A DNA stretch of 64,000 nt from Zobellia alginiliquefaciens. Lineage in GTDB: Bacteria > Bacteroidota > Bacteroidia > Flavobacteriales > Flavobacteriaceae. A program made the translations under genes and the position numbers. This document shows positions 48,005 through 55,918 of this stretch, one piece after another (within the stretch, counting starts at the first letter, position 1; each line of letters begins with the position of its first letter). Below the pieces are notes generated by a model. It ran no database searches. It saw only the letters and a list, made by a program, of their open reading frames with translations, and was not told the DNA's origin. The DNA lies in the NCBI RefSeq assembly GCF_029323795.1, contig NZ_CP119758.1, forward strand, positions 4,898,001 to 4,962,000. The letters run 5' to 3'.

Positions 48005-48101
48005 GTAAACTACCTCGGGGCAAGCCCACGAGACATTAAAAGAAATACACTTTGATTTCGAGGCAAGCCTCGGAGCATTTAATCTCGATTACCGAGTAAA
48101 A
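48005..48101. repeat. 97-bp interspersed structured repeat, copy 2
   Basis: This is the second copy of the element at 1490-1586, in the same orientation, with 9 of 97 positions different. Here the internal stems are cleaner: CGAGGCAAGCCTCG and CTCGATTACCGAG. It sits between the GH29 terminator and the start of the LgoD-like operon, so it may lie within or next to that operon's promoter region. Confidence 0.8.
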
Positions 48102-48186
48102 TTAATAGGTGTAATTCCTAATTTCTGGATAGTATTAAAAAAGCAGCTCGTTTTAATATAAATGTGACCAAAAACAGATTAAACAC

Positions 48187-49203
48187 ATGAAATATATTGT
48201 ATGCGAAAAACCGGGAGAGTTCATCCTTAAAGAAAGAGAGGAACCAACAAGAAAATCCGGCGAAGCCATATTAAAAGTAAAAAAAGTAGGTATTTGTGGA
48301 ACGGATTTGCACGCTTACGCAGGTAACCAAGCTTTTTTTACCTACCCTAGAATTCTCGGTCACGAATTGGCTACCCAAGTGGTTGAAATAGACGAGAACC
48401 CTCAAGGTATTAAACCAGGAGACAATGTTGTAGTTATGCCGTACGTAAGCTGTGGTACTTGTATAGCCTGTAGAAATGGAAAAACCAACTGTTGTACGAA
48501 CATTAAAGTTTTAGGAGTTCATACAGACGGCGGAATGCAAGAAAAAATTACAGTTCCCACCAACTTACTTATCCCGGCGCAACAGTTAACGGATGATCAA
48601 ATGGCGGTCGTAGAACCTCTGGCCATTGGTGCACACGCTATTCGCCGTGCAGACTTAAAACCTGGTGAAACTATTGTTGTTGTAGGTTGTGGTCCTATCG
48701 GAATCGGTATTATGAAATTGGCCCAGATTGCAGGAGCAAAAGTAATAGCTATTGATATGAACCAACAGCGTTTGGATTATGCAAAGAATGATATTGGTGT
48801 GGACTATGTGGTTTTAGGTGGAAAAGATGCCGTAGAACAAGTTGAAAAAATCACCAATGGAGATTTAGCTACAGCTGTTTTTGATGCCACAGGTCACAAA
48901 GGAGCACTTGAAGCAGGTCCGGATTATATGTCACATGGTGGAAGATACGTATTGGTTGGTCTTTCCAAAGGAGAATTGGTATTTACACATCCAAAAATTC
49001 ACGCTAAGGAAACTACCGTTATGTGCAGTAGAAATGCTACTTTAGAAGATTTTGAACATGTGATTTCCGTTTTGGAAAAAGGCGAATTCCCTATTAATTC
49101 TTTTATAACACATAACGTGCCTTATACAGAAATGATCGCGAATTTTGATAGCTGGTTAGATCCAGCAAACGGAGTTATTAAGGCTACCGTAGATTTCGAG
49201 TAA
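48187..49203 (+). CDS. lgoD: LgoD-like zinc dehydrogenase, probable L-galactonate 5-dehydrogenase
   Basis: A 338-residue MDR enzyme with catalytic zinc ligands C37, H59 and E60 and the structural set C89, C92, C95 and C103. It resembles E. coli LgoD (YjjN) closely in segments I remember: VGICGTDLHAYAGNQAFF, YPRILGHE, and the C-terminal VGLSKGELVF with SRNATLEDF. LgoD oxidises L-galactonate at C5 to D-tagaturonate. The next two genes, UxaA and UxaB, are exactly the enzymes that use tagaturonate and altronate, which strongly supports this assignment. L-idonate or threonine dehydrogenase would be the alternatives. Confidence 0.82.
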   Translation: MKYIVCEKPGEFILKEREEPTRKSGEAILKVKKVGICGTDLHAYAGNQAFFTYPRILGHELATQVVEIDENPQGIKPGDNVVVMPYVSCGTCIACRNGKTNCCTNIKVLGVHTDGGMQEKITVPTNLLIPAQQLTDDQMAVVEPLAIGAHAIRRADLKPGETIVVVGCGPIGIGIMKLAQIAGAKVIAIDMNQQRLDYAKNDIGVDYVVLGGKDAVEQVEKITNGDLATAVFDATGHKGALEAGPDYMSHGGRYVLVGLSKGELVFTHPKIHAKETTVMCSRNATLEDFEHVISVLEKGEFPINSFITHNVPYTEMIANFDSWLDPANGVIKATVDFE

Positions 49204-49259
49204 GCCAAAGCTCATCATCTTTCATAGAATTTTAAGCACAGACAAAAGTAAAGAACACT

Positions 49260-50912
49260 ATGTCAAAGCAATTTTTGCAAATACATCCAGAAGACAATGT
49301 TCTGGCAGCCCTTACCAACATTTCCAAAGGTTCTGAGATTTCTCATAACAACGACCGTTTTCAGTTAACGGCAGACGTGAAAGCCAAGCATAAGTTTACA
49401 ATCACAAATCTTAATGTTGGCGATTCCATTATCATGTACGGTTCTCTAGTAGGAAAGGCTACAAAACCTATTGCCAAAGGAGAAACGATTACTACGGAAA
49501 ATGTGGTTCATGCTTCATCAGAATATGTGGTGGGCCAAGAAAAATTGAGTTGGACCGCTCCTGATGTCAGTAAATGGAAAGATGTTACTTTCAATGGATA
49601 CCACAGGGCAGACGGTAAAGTAGGTACGGCCAACCATTGGTTAGTGATTCCTTTGGTATTCTGTGAGAATAGAAACGTTGATGTAATGAAATCGGCATTA
49701 CTAAAATCGTTGGGCTACCATACCACCACTGATTTTGTAGTGGACACCGAGGTGCTTGTGAGCCAATATAAAAATGGAGCTTCTGAGAATGACCTTCTTT
49801 CTTCGGATATCATTAAAACTCCAGAAGACATAAAGCAAAATAGGACCTTTCCGAATGTAGACGGGATTAAGTTCTTGAACCATGACGGCGGTTGTGGGGG
49901 TATTCGCCAAGATTCGGAAACACTATGTAACCTTTTAGCGGGGTACATTACCCACCCCAATACGGCAGGTGCTACCATTCTAAGTTTAGGTTGTCAGAAT
50001 GCGCAATTCAAATTGTTGGAGGCGGCCATTGCTAAACTCGATCCCAGTTTTGAAAAACCACTGTATGTTCTGGAACAACAAAAAAGTTCTGGCGAACGTC
50101 AGTTTATAGAAGAAGCGGTTAAAAAAACATTTTTAGGTTTAATCGAAGCCAATAAAACAGAAAGAAAACCAGCACCGCTAACTAAACTCGTTTTAGGTTT
50201 GGAATGTGGTGGATCGGATGGCTTTTCAGGAATATCTGCAAACCCTTCTTTAGGTTATGCCTCTGATTTATTGGTTGGCTTAGGTGCTACAACCGTACTT
50301 TCGGAATTTCCGGAATTGAACGGTGTGGAACAAGAACTCATCAACCGTTGTGAAACGGAGGAAAATGCCGAAAAATTTGCGAAACTGATGCGTGCCTATT
50401 CGGATAAGGCCGTATCCGTGGGGTCTGGGTTTGAGAATAATCCATCCCCAGGAAACATAAAAGATGGACTCATTACAGACGCCATGAAGTCTGCTGGAGC
50501 AGCTAAAAAAGGGGGCACCAGCCCGGTAACGGATGTACTAGATTATACTGAACCGGTAAAGAAAAAAGGCCTGAATCTTTTGTGTACACCTGGTAATGAT
50601 GTAGAAAGCACCACAGGTCTTGCGGGATCCGGTTGTAACGTAATCTGTTTCACTACTGGCTTGGGAACGCCTACAGGAAACCCTATTGCTCCCGTCATAA
50701 AATTATCAAGTAATAATGCCCTTAGTACTCGTATGAAAGATATTATAGACTTTAATACGGGTACGGTCATTACCGGGGAAGATACTATCGAAACCAAAGG
50801 AGAAGAACTATTGGAATATATTATTAAAGTCGCCAGTGGTGAGGTGATTCCCGCAGCAGTACGCTTAGGGCAAGAAGACTTTATTCCTTGGAAAAGAGGT
50901 ATATCCCTTTAA
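49260..50912 (+). CDS. uxaA: Altronate dehydratase
   Basis: A 550-residue UxaA. The N-terminal SAF domain (about 1-95) precedes the catalytic part, which has ADGKVGTANHW (about 117-127), the Cys-containing GGCGGIR (about 217-223), GLECGGSDGFSG (about 314-325) and CTPGNDVEST near 440. The enzyme, iron-dependent in characterised members, converts D-altronate to KDG. It is 56 bp after the LgoD-like gene. No uronate isomerase (UxaC) is nearby, so galacturonate degradation is not the purpose of this UxaA. Confidence 0.92.
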   Translation: MSKQFLQIHPEDNVLAALTNISKGSEISHNNDRFQLTADVKAKHKFTITNLNVGDSIIMYGSLVGKATKPIAKGETITTENVVHASSEYVVGQEKLSWTAPDVSKWKDVTFNGYHRADGKVGTANHWLVIPLVFCENRNVDVMKSALLKSLGYHTTTDFVVDTEVLVSQYKNGASENDLLSSDIIKTPEDIKQNRTFPNVDGIKFLNHDGGCGGIRQDSETLCNLLAGYITHPNTAGATILSLGCQNAQFKLLEAAIAKLDPSFEKPLYVLEQQKSSGERQFIEEAVKKTFLGLIEANKTERKPAPLTKLVLGLECGGSDGFSGISANPSLGYASDLLVGLGATTVLSEFPELNGVEQELINRCETEENAEKFAKLMRAYSDKAVSVGSGFENNPSPGNIKDGLITDAMKSAGAAKKGGTSPVTDVLDYTEPVKKKGLNLLCTPGNDVESTTGLAGSGCNVICFTTGLGTPTGNPIAPVIKLSSNNALSTRMKDIIDFNTGTVITGEDTIETKGEELLEYIIKVASGEVIPAAVRLGQEDFIPWKRGISL

Positions 50913-50952
50913 TTATCTCAACTAAATTTTAACTTGACAAAACAACTATGTA

Positions 50953-52398
50953 ATGCAGATTTTAAATCATACTAACGCAACCAATAGAACGCAACGTCCT
51001 ATAAAGGTAATGCAGTTTGGAGGCGGTAATTTTTTACGCGCTTTTGTGGATTGGATGGTTCACGTACTCAACCAAGAAACCGATTTTAATGGAGATATCG
51101 CCATAATCAAACCCACTGCGGGAGGAGATTATGCGGAATTGAAAGCACAAGACGGACTTTTTACCGTTGTTCTTGACGGAATTAAAAATGGAGAACTGGT
51201 TGCCGAAAAAACTCTAGTTACCGAGGTTCAGCAGGTAATCCACTCCTATAACGAATGGGCCAAATATTTAAAGTTGGCCGAAAATGAAGATTTACGTTTT
51301 ATAGTTTCAAATACAACAGAAGCAGGAATCAAGTTTAATTCGGAAGATGAATTTAATGGAGTACCTCCAAAAGAATTCCCCGCTAAATTAACGATTTGGC
51401 TGTACCACCGTTTTAAACATTTCAATGCTGATATTTCTAAAGGATGCATTTTACTTCCCTGCGAATTGATCGAGGATAATGGCGATGCTCTCAAAAAAAC
51501 GGTTTTGCAATACGCCGATCATTGGAGTTTAGAGGCTGAATTTAAAGATTGGGTGGAGACTGCAAATCACTTTTGCAGCACCTTGGTAGACCGTATCGTT
51601 TCTGGTTACCCTTCTGATCGCGCTGAGGAAATTGAACAAGAACTGGGATACAAAGATGAACTATTGGTTGCTGGTGAATATTATCATAGTTGGGTTATTC
51701 AGGGCAACGAAACCGTGCAAAAGGAACTTCCCTTTTCCCAAACGGATTTGAATGTGGAGTTTGTAAATGACCTTGCTCCTTATCGTGAAATGAAAGTCCG
51801 TATTTTGAACGGTGCGCATACTTCTATGGTTCCTGTTGGTTATTTGGCCGGCATCCGCTTTGTAAAAGAAGCTATGGAAAATGAAGCTGTAAGCAACTTT
51901 GTAGAAAACCTTCTTTTAAAGGAATCCGCTACCACTCTCAATTTCCCCGATGATGTAAAAAACAAGTTTGTTGGCGATGTTCTTGATCGTTTTAGAAATC
52001 CTCTTTTGAAACATCAACTTTTAAGCATCTCTTTAAACAGTACTTCTAAATTTGTTGCACGCTTATTGCCTACGCTAAAAGACTATTACAATGCTCAAGG
52101 AAAGTTGCCAAAACGCATTGTTTTTGGACTTTCGGCATTGCTGCGGTTTTACAAAGGCGAGTTCAACGGTGAGCATATTGCTGTTAATGATGATAAGGCT
52201 GTTTTAAGTTTCTTTGAATCGCAGTGGGAGAAAGTAGACAATGGTTCAAGCTTACAGGATTTTACAAAAAATGTATTGAGTAACACTGCTATTTGGGGCG
52301 AAGATTTAACTCAAATAGAAGGTCTTTCGGAAACCGTAGCTAAGAATATCGAAAACATTGAAGCCAACGGAATCACTTCCTGTTTAAAAAACTTATAA
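50953..52398 (+). CDS. uxaB: Tagaturonate reductase (altronate oxidoreductase)
   Basis: A 481-residue mannitol-dehydrogenase-family protein. The nucleotide-binding motif is QFGGGNFLRAFVDWM (about 22-36), and the catalytic region has KVRILNGAHTSMVPVGYLAG (about 281-300), with a lysine as general base in this family. It reduces D-tagaturonate to D-altronate with NADH in the cytoplasm. In this operon it would take the product of the LgoD-like enzyme and pass altronate to UxaA. The gap to uxaA is 40 bp. Confidence 0.92.
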   Translation: MQILNHTNATNRTQRPIKVMQFGGGNFLRAFVDWMVHVLNQETDFNGDIAIIKPTAGGDYAELKAQDGLFTVVLDGIKNGELVAEKTLVTEVQQVIHSYNEWAKYLKLAENEDLRFIVSNTTEAGIKFNSEDEFNGVPPKEFPAKLTIWLYHRFKHFNADISKGCILLPCELIEDNGDALKKTVLQYADHWSLEAEFKDWVETANHFCSTLVDRIVSGYPSDRAEEIEQELGYKDELLVAGEYYHSWVIQGNETVQKELPFSQTDLNVEFVNDLAPYREMKVRILNGAHTSMVPVGYLAGIRFVKEAMENEAVSNFVENLLLKESATTLNFPDDVKNKFVGDVLDRFRNPLLKHQLLSISLNSTSKFVARLLPTLKDYYNAQGKLPKRIVFGLSALLRFYKGEFNGEHIAVNDDKAVLSFFESQWEKVDNGSSLQDFTKNVLSNTAIWGEDLTQIEGLSETVAKNIENIEANGITSCLKNL

Positions 52399-52426
52399 TC
52401 CATATTCAATCTTTAAAAATTGAAAA

Positions 52427-53254
52427 ATGACGATAGATAGTCACCAACATTTTTGGAAATACGAACCGGTAAAACATTCTTGGATCGATGATGACATGTC
52501 AGTTATCCGAAGAGATTTTCTTCCCCAAGATTTGAAGAAGGTCTATCAAGAAAATCAAGTTGATGGTTGTATTGCCGTGCAAGCAGACCAAACCCTAGAG
52601 GAAACCGATTTTTTATTGAATTTGGCAAAGGAGCACAATTTCATTAAAGGCGTTGTGGGCTGGGCCGATCTAAGAGCGGATAATATTGATTCTGTTCTAG
52701 AACAGTACAGTACGGATAAAAACTTGAAAGGTTGGCGTCATGTAGTACAAGGTGAGGCCGATCATAATTTCTTGTTGCGTCCTGATTTTTTACGAGGAAT
52801 ATCCAAACTTGAAAAATATGACCACGCTTATGATATTTTGGTTTTCCCGCATCAATTAGGCTCCGTTCTAGAATTTGTAAAAAAATTTCCTAATCAAAGA
52901 TTTGTCATAGACCATATAGCCAAACCCTACATTAAAGATGGTTTTTATGAAGGGTGGGCAGTTTTGATGAAAGAAATAGGCAAACAGGAAAACGTGTATT
53001 GCAAGCTCTCCGGTATGATTACCGAAGCGGATTACAATACATGGACAGCAGAGCAATTACAACCTTACATGCACCTGGTTCTAGAAGCTTTTGGCAGTGA
53101 ACGGATTATGTTCGGTTCTGATTGGCCCGTTTGTCTCGTAGCAGGCAATTACGGCCAGGTTAAAAGCATTGTAACCCATTTTATTGCAACGCTTAGTAGT
53201 CAAGACCAAGAGATGATCATGGGCGGAAACGCACAAGAATTCTATAATTTATAA
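52427..53254 (+). CDS. Amidohydrolase-family sugar lactonase (L-fuconolactonase-like)
   Basis: A 275-residue COG3618 amidohydrolase. The N-terminal metal-site motif is DSHQHFWKY (4-12), later residues are VIDHIAKP (about 160-167) and FGSDWPVC (about 226-233), all in the order of L-fucono- and L-rhamnono-lactonases. The reaction would be opening of an L-galactono- or L-fucono-lactone to the acid. It is followed by the L-fucose-dehydrogenase-like SDR that makes such a lactone, so the two consecutive steps sit together. L-galactonate as product fits the LgoD-like gene. Confidence 0.85.
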   Translation: MTIDSHQHFWKYEPVKHSWIDDDMSVIRRDFLPQDLKKVYQENQVDGCIAVQADQTLEETDFLLNLAKEHNFIKGVVGWADLRADNIDSVLEQYSTDKNLKGWRHVVQGEADHNFLLRPDFLRGISKLEKYDHAYDILVFPHQLGSVLEFVKKFPNQRFVIDHIAKPYIKDGFYEGWAVLMKEIGKQENVYCKLSGMITEADYNTWTAEQLQPYMHLVLEAFGSERIMFGSDWPVCLVAGNYGQVKSIVTHFIATLSSQDQEMIMGGNAQEFYNL

Positions 53255-53326
53255 ACGATTGTCTATCTCATTTGAGCACTAGTTGCTCTCCTAGAAAAAA
53301 GGACAACACCAAAATAACAGAACGCA

Positions 53327-54121
53327 ATGGATTTAAACTTAAAAGGAAAAGTAGTCGTTATTAGCGGCGCGGCAGGAAAAGAAGGCAGCATTGGAGAAAC
53401 TATTTTACAGCGTTTGGCGGAAGAAGGTGCAATACCTGCGGTCATTGATCGTAATGCCCGAGGTTTTGGGTATGTTGAGAAAATTCAAGAGAAAGGAATA
53501 GATGCTATTTTCTGTCAAACCGATGTAACCGACCCCGTTCAGATTGAAAATGCCGTAAATACAATTACCAAAAAATACGGTCGTATTGATGTGGTTATCA
53601 ATAACGTTGGTGTAAATGACGGAGTTGGTCTAGATGCCAGTTATGAAGAGTTTATGGATTCGCTTAAGCTGAACATGGTGAGCTATTTTCTTATTGTAAA
53701 GCATGCGCTTCCCTTTCTCATTAAATCAAAAGGCAACATTTTGAACATTGGTTCTAAAGTAGCTTTGACAGGGCAAGGAAGAACTTCTGGCTATGCTGCT
53801 TCCAAAGGAGGTGTTTTAGGCCTTACGCGTGAATGGGCTGTTGATCTAATAAAACATGACATCCGTTCCAATGCAATTATTATTGCAGAAAGCTGGACTC
53901 CATCATATGATACTTGGATCAGAACATTACCTGATGGAGAAGAAAAATTAAAATCCATTGTAAAGAAAATTCCTTTAGAAAATAGAATGACAAGTACCGA
54001 TGAAATAGCGGATACCTGTTTATTCACTATCTCAAACAGGTCATCGCACACTACCGGTCAATTTATTTTTGTGGACGGTGGCTATGTGCATTTAGACCGT
54101 TCGTTACTGACCGAAGATTAA
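53327..54121 (+). CDS. L-fucose-dehydrogenase-like SDR, probable L-galactose 1-dehydrogenase
   Basis: A 264-residue SDR with N-terminal LNLKGKVVVISGAAGKEGSIG, NNVGVNDGVGLDAS (about 90-103), the GQGRTSGYAASKGG segment with catalytic Tyr and Lys (about 149-162), and LTREWAV. This VNDG-GLDA and TREWAV pattern is that of bacterial L-fucose dehydrogenases, some of which also accept L-galactose and D-arabinose. It would oxidise the sugar at C1 to the lactone. In this operon L-galactose is preferred because the later enzymes need the 6-hydroxyl. Its SESWTP segment replaces the more common PAEVMTP, a possible sign of altered specificity. Confidence 0.8.
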   Translation: MDLNLKGKVVVISGAAGKEGSIGETILQRLAEEGAIPAVIDRNARGFGYVEKIQEKGIDAIFCQTDVTDPVQIENAVNTITKKYGRIDVVINNVGVNDGVGLDASYEEFMDSLKLNMVSYFLIVKHALPFLIKSKGNILNIGSKVALTGQGRTSGYAASKGGVLGLTREWAVDLIKHDIRSNAIIIAESWTPSYDTWIRTLPDGEEKLKSIVKKIPLENRMTSTDEIADTCLFTISNRSSHTTGQFIFVDGGYVHLDRSLLTED

Positions 54122-54146
54122 TCTCAACCAACTTAAATTCAAACCC

Positions 54147-55490
54147 ATGACAAAAAACACCAAAATACCTGTAGTACCTAAGCATTTGCTCGTTCCATTT
54201 ATTGCGGCGACGTCTATTTTTGCCCTTTGGGGGTTTGCCAACGATTTAACAAATCCAATGGTTGCTGCTTTCAAAAAAGTAATGATTCTTTCTAATGAAG
54301 AAGCATACAACGTGCAATTCGCATTCTATTTTGGTTATGGTGTTATGGCTATTCCTGCCGCTTTATTCATACGTAAATTCAGTTATAAATCAGGGTTATT
54401 ACTCGGTTTGGCGCTTTATGCTTTAGGTGCCATTCTCTTTTATCCTGCAGCCGAAAATGGTTCTTATACCTATTTCTTGATTTCGCTCTTTGTAATTACT
54501 TGCGGATTAGGATTCTTGGAAACCACCTCTAACCCCTTAATTCTTTCCATGGGGGATAAAGAAACGGCTACGCAAAGATTGAACTTGGCACAATCCTTTA
54601 ACCCTATTGGTTCGCTAACAGGTATGTTGATTGCCAAGTTTGTGGTATTAGATAGAATTCTATCTGCTGATTATGCAGATAGCTCTGAAATTCTAGCCCA
54701 AGGAGCTGAAAAAGCTGCTGAAATCAAAGCTTTTGACCTGAATATTATCAGTGGTCCGTACATTGCTGTTGGTATATTTGTCGCTTTGGTTTTTCTGGTA
54801 ATTTGGAGGACAAAAATTCCTGCAATGGTAATGGGTGACCATCTATCTATCAAAGAATCTATTGACCGTATTTTTAAAAGCAAGACCTTTCTCTTGGGTG
54901 TTGTTGCCCAAATGTTCTACGTAGGTGCCCAGATTATGTGCTGGACAGCTATTTTTCAGTTGGTAGAATATCTGAACGAATCCCAAAGTTTAGGAGTTGA
55001 TGCTACATGGTGGAATATTACCGCAATGGTGTCCTTTGTAACTACTAGATTTATTGGTACCGCATTGATGAAAAAAATAAACCCGGCAAAAATGTTGGCT
55101 TATTTTGGTATTGCAGCTGCTCTTATGTGTGGTGGAATTATCATGACCTCAGGTATCATCAGTCTCGTGTTCTTGGTACTGGTATCGGTTTTTATGTCGA
55201 TAATGTTCCCAACCATTTATGGCCTCGCTCTTAAAGATATGGGTGAAGAAGCAAAACTGGCTTCATCTGGACTTATTATGGCGATTGTAGGTGGTGCATT
55301 TTTACCGAAGTTGCAAGCAAGTATAATGGATTTTGGAGATACCGTAAACGGACAAGAAGTATTTGGTGATAAGATAGCTGGAAACATAACTGAAATTCAC
55401 TTTTCTTTCCTATTGCCTATGATTTGTCTTTTATTTGTTGCATTCTACGGTATGTACGCCTATAAAGTAACCAAATTGAAAACAGCTTAA
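54147..55490 (+). CDS. fucP: FucP-like sugar:proton symporter
   Basis: A 447-residue MFS permease with twelve membrane helices. The family features are FALWGFANDLTNPMVAAFKK (23-42; residues equivalent to FucP's Asp and Asn in helix 1 are present) and ETTSNPLILSMG (about 126-137). FucP moves L-fucose with protons in E. coli and can also carry L-galactose. It lies 25 bp after the SDR and 1 bp before the mutarotase. It should import L-galactose, and perhaps L-fucose, released in the periplasm by GH29. Confidence 0.9.
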   Translation: MTKNTKIPVVPKHLLVPFIAATSIFALWGFANDLTNPMVAAFKKVMILSNEEAYNVQFAFYFGYGVMAIPAALFIRKFSYKSGLLLGLALYALGAILFYPAAENGSYTYFLISLFVITCGLGFLETTSNPLILSMGDKETATQRLNLAQSFNPIGSLTGMLIAKFVVLDRILSADYADSSEILAQGAEKAAEIKAFDLNIISGPYIAVGIFVALVFLVIWRTKIPAMVMGDHLSIKESIDRIFKSKTFLLGVVAQMFYVGAQIMCWTAIFQLVEYLNESQSLGVDATWWNITAMVSFVTTRFIGTALMKKINPAKMLAYFGIAAALMCGGIIMTSGIISLVFLVLVSVFMSIMFPTIYGLALKDMGEEAKLASSGLIMAIVGGAFLPKLQASIMDFGDTVNGQEVFGDKIAGNITEIHFSFLLPMICLLFVAFYGMYAYKVTKLKTA

Positions 55491-55491
55491 C

Positions 55492-55833
55492 ATGAAAACG
55501 AAAAGATACTGCTATTCCTGTGATCTTAAAGATGACCCAAAACTCATTGCAGAATACAAAGAATATCATGCTCCTGGTAACGCCCGTCCCGCAATAACAA
55601 AAAGTATTAAAGATGCGGGTATTGTAGACATGCAGATTTTCCTAACCGGAAACCGCATGTTTATGATTATGGAAGTCGATGAAACTTTTGATGCCAAGAG
55701 AAAGGCTGAAATGGATGCCAATAACCCTGCCGTACAGGAGTGGGAACAATTAATGTGGAAATACCAACAAGGCTTGCCTTGGGCCAAAAATGGTGAAAAA
55801 TGGATTGAATTAGAGCGTATTTTCAAACTCTAA
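55492..55833 (+). CDS. L-rhamnose/L-fucose mutarotase-family protein
   Basis: A 113-residue member of the RhaM (DUF718) family: CYSCDLKDDPKLIAEYKEYH near the N terminus with the catalytic His, DMQIFLTGNRMFMIMEVD in the middle, and MWKYQQGLPWAKNGEKW near the end, all expected for this fold. It interconverts anomers of a 6-deoxy- or L-hexose. It is the last gene of the operon and follows the permease at once, so it probably supplies the proper anomer of imported L-galactose to the dehydrogenase. Confidence 0.85.
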   Translation: MKTKRYCYSCDLKDDPKLIAEYKEYHAPGNARPAITKSIKDAGIVDMQIFLTGNRMFMIMEVDETFDAKRKAEMDANNPAVQEWEQLMWKYQQGLPWAKNGEKWIELERIFKL

Positions 55834-55853
55834 TAACCCTTCTACAAAATTAA

Positions 55854-55900
55854 CAGAGCGTAGTTAAACCGAGTATTCGGTTTAACTACGCTCTGTTTTT
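55854..55900 (+). terminator. Strong Rho-independent terminator of the L-galactose operon
   Basis: A perfect 19-bp stem, CAGAGCGTAGTTAAACCGA with its complement, a 4-base loop and a run of five T residues. It comes 20 bp after the mutarotase stop and separates it from the convergent sulfatase. Its opposite strand has a weaker T-rich tail, so it may also help end the sulfatase transcript. Confidence 0.95.
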
Positions 55901-55918
55901 GCTTTAAACGCTAGTTAT

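Noticed and set aside
48187-55833. Reading this operon as an L-fucose (fucoidan) pathway
   Set aside because: The FucP, SDR, lactonase and mutarotase families all fit L-fucose, but L-fuconate dehydratase and the downstream 2-keto-3-deoxy-L-fuconate enzymes are absent, while the LgoD, UxaB and UxaA set is only useful for a sugar with a 6-hydroxyl. L-fucose use as a side activity remains possible.
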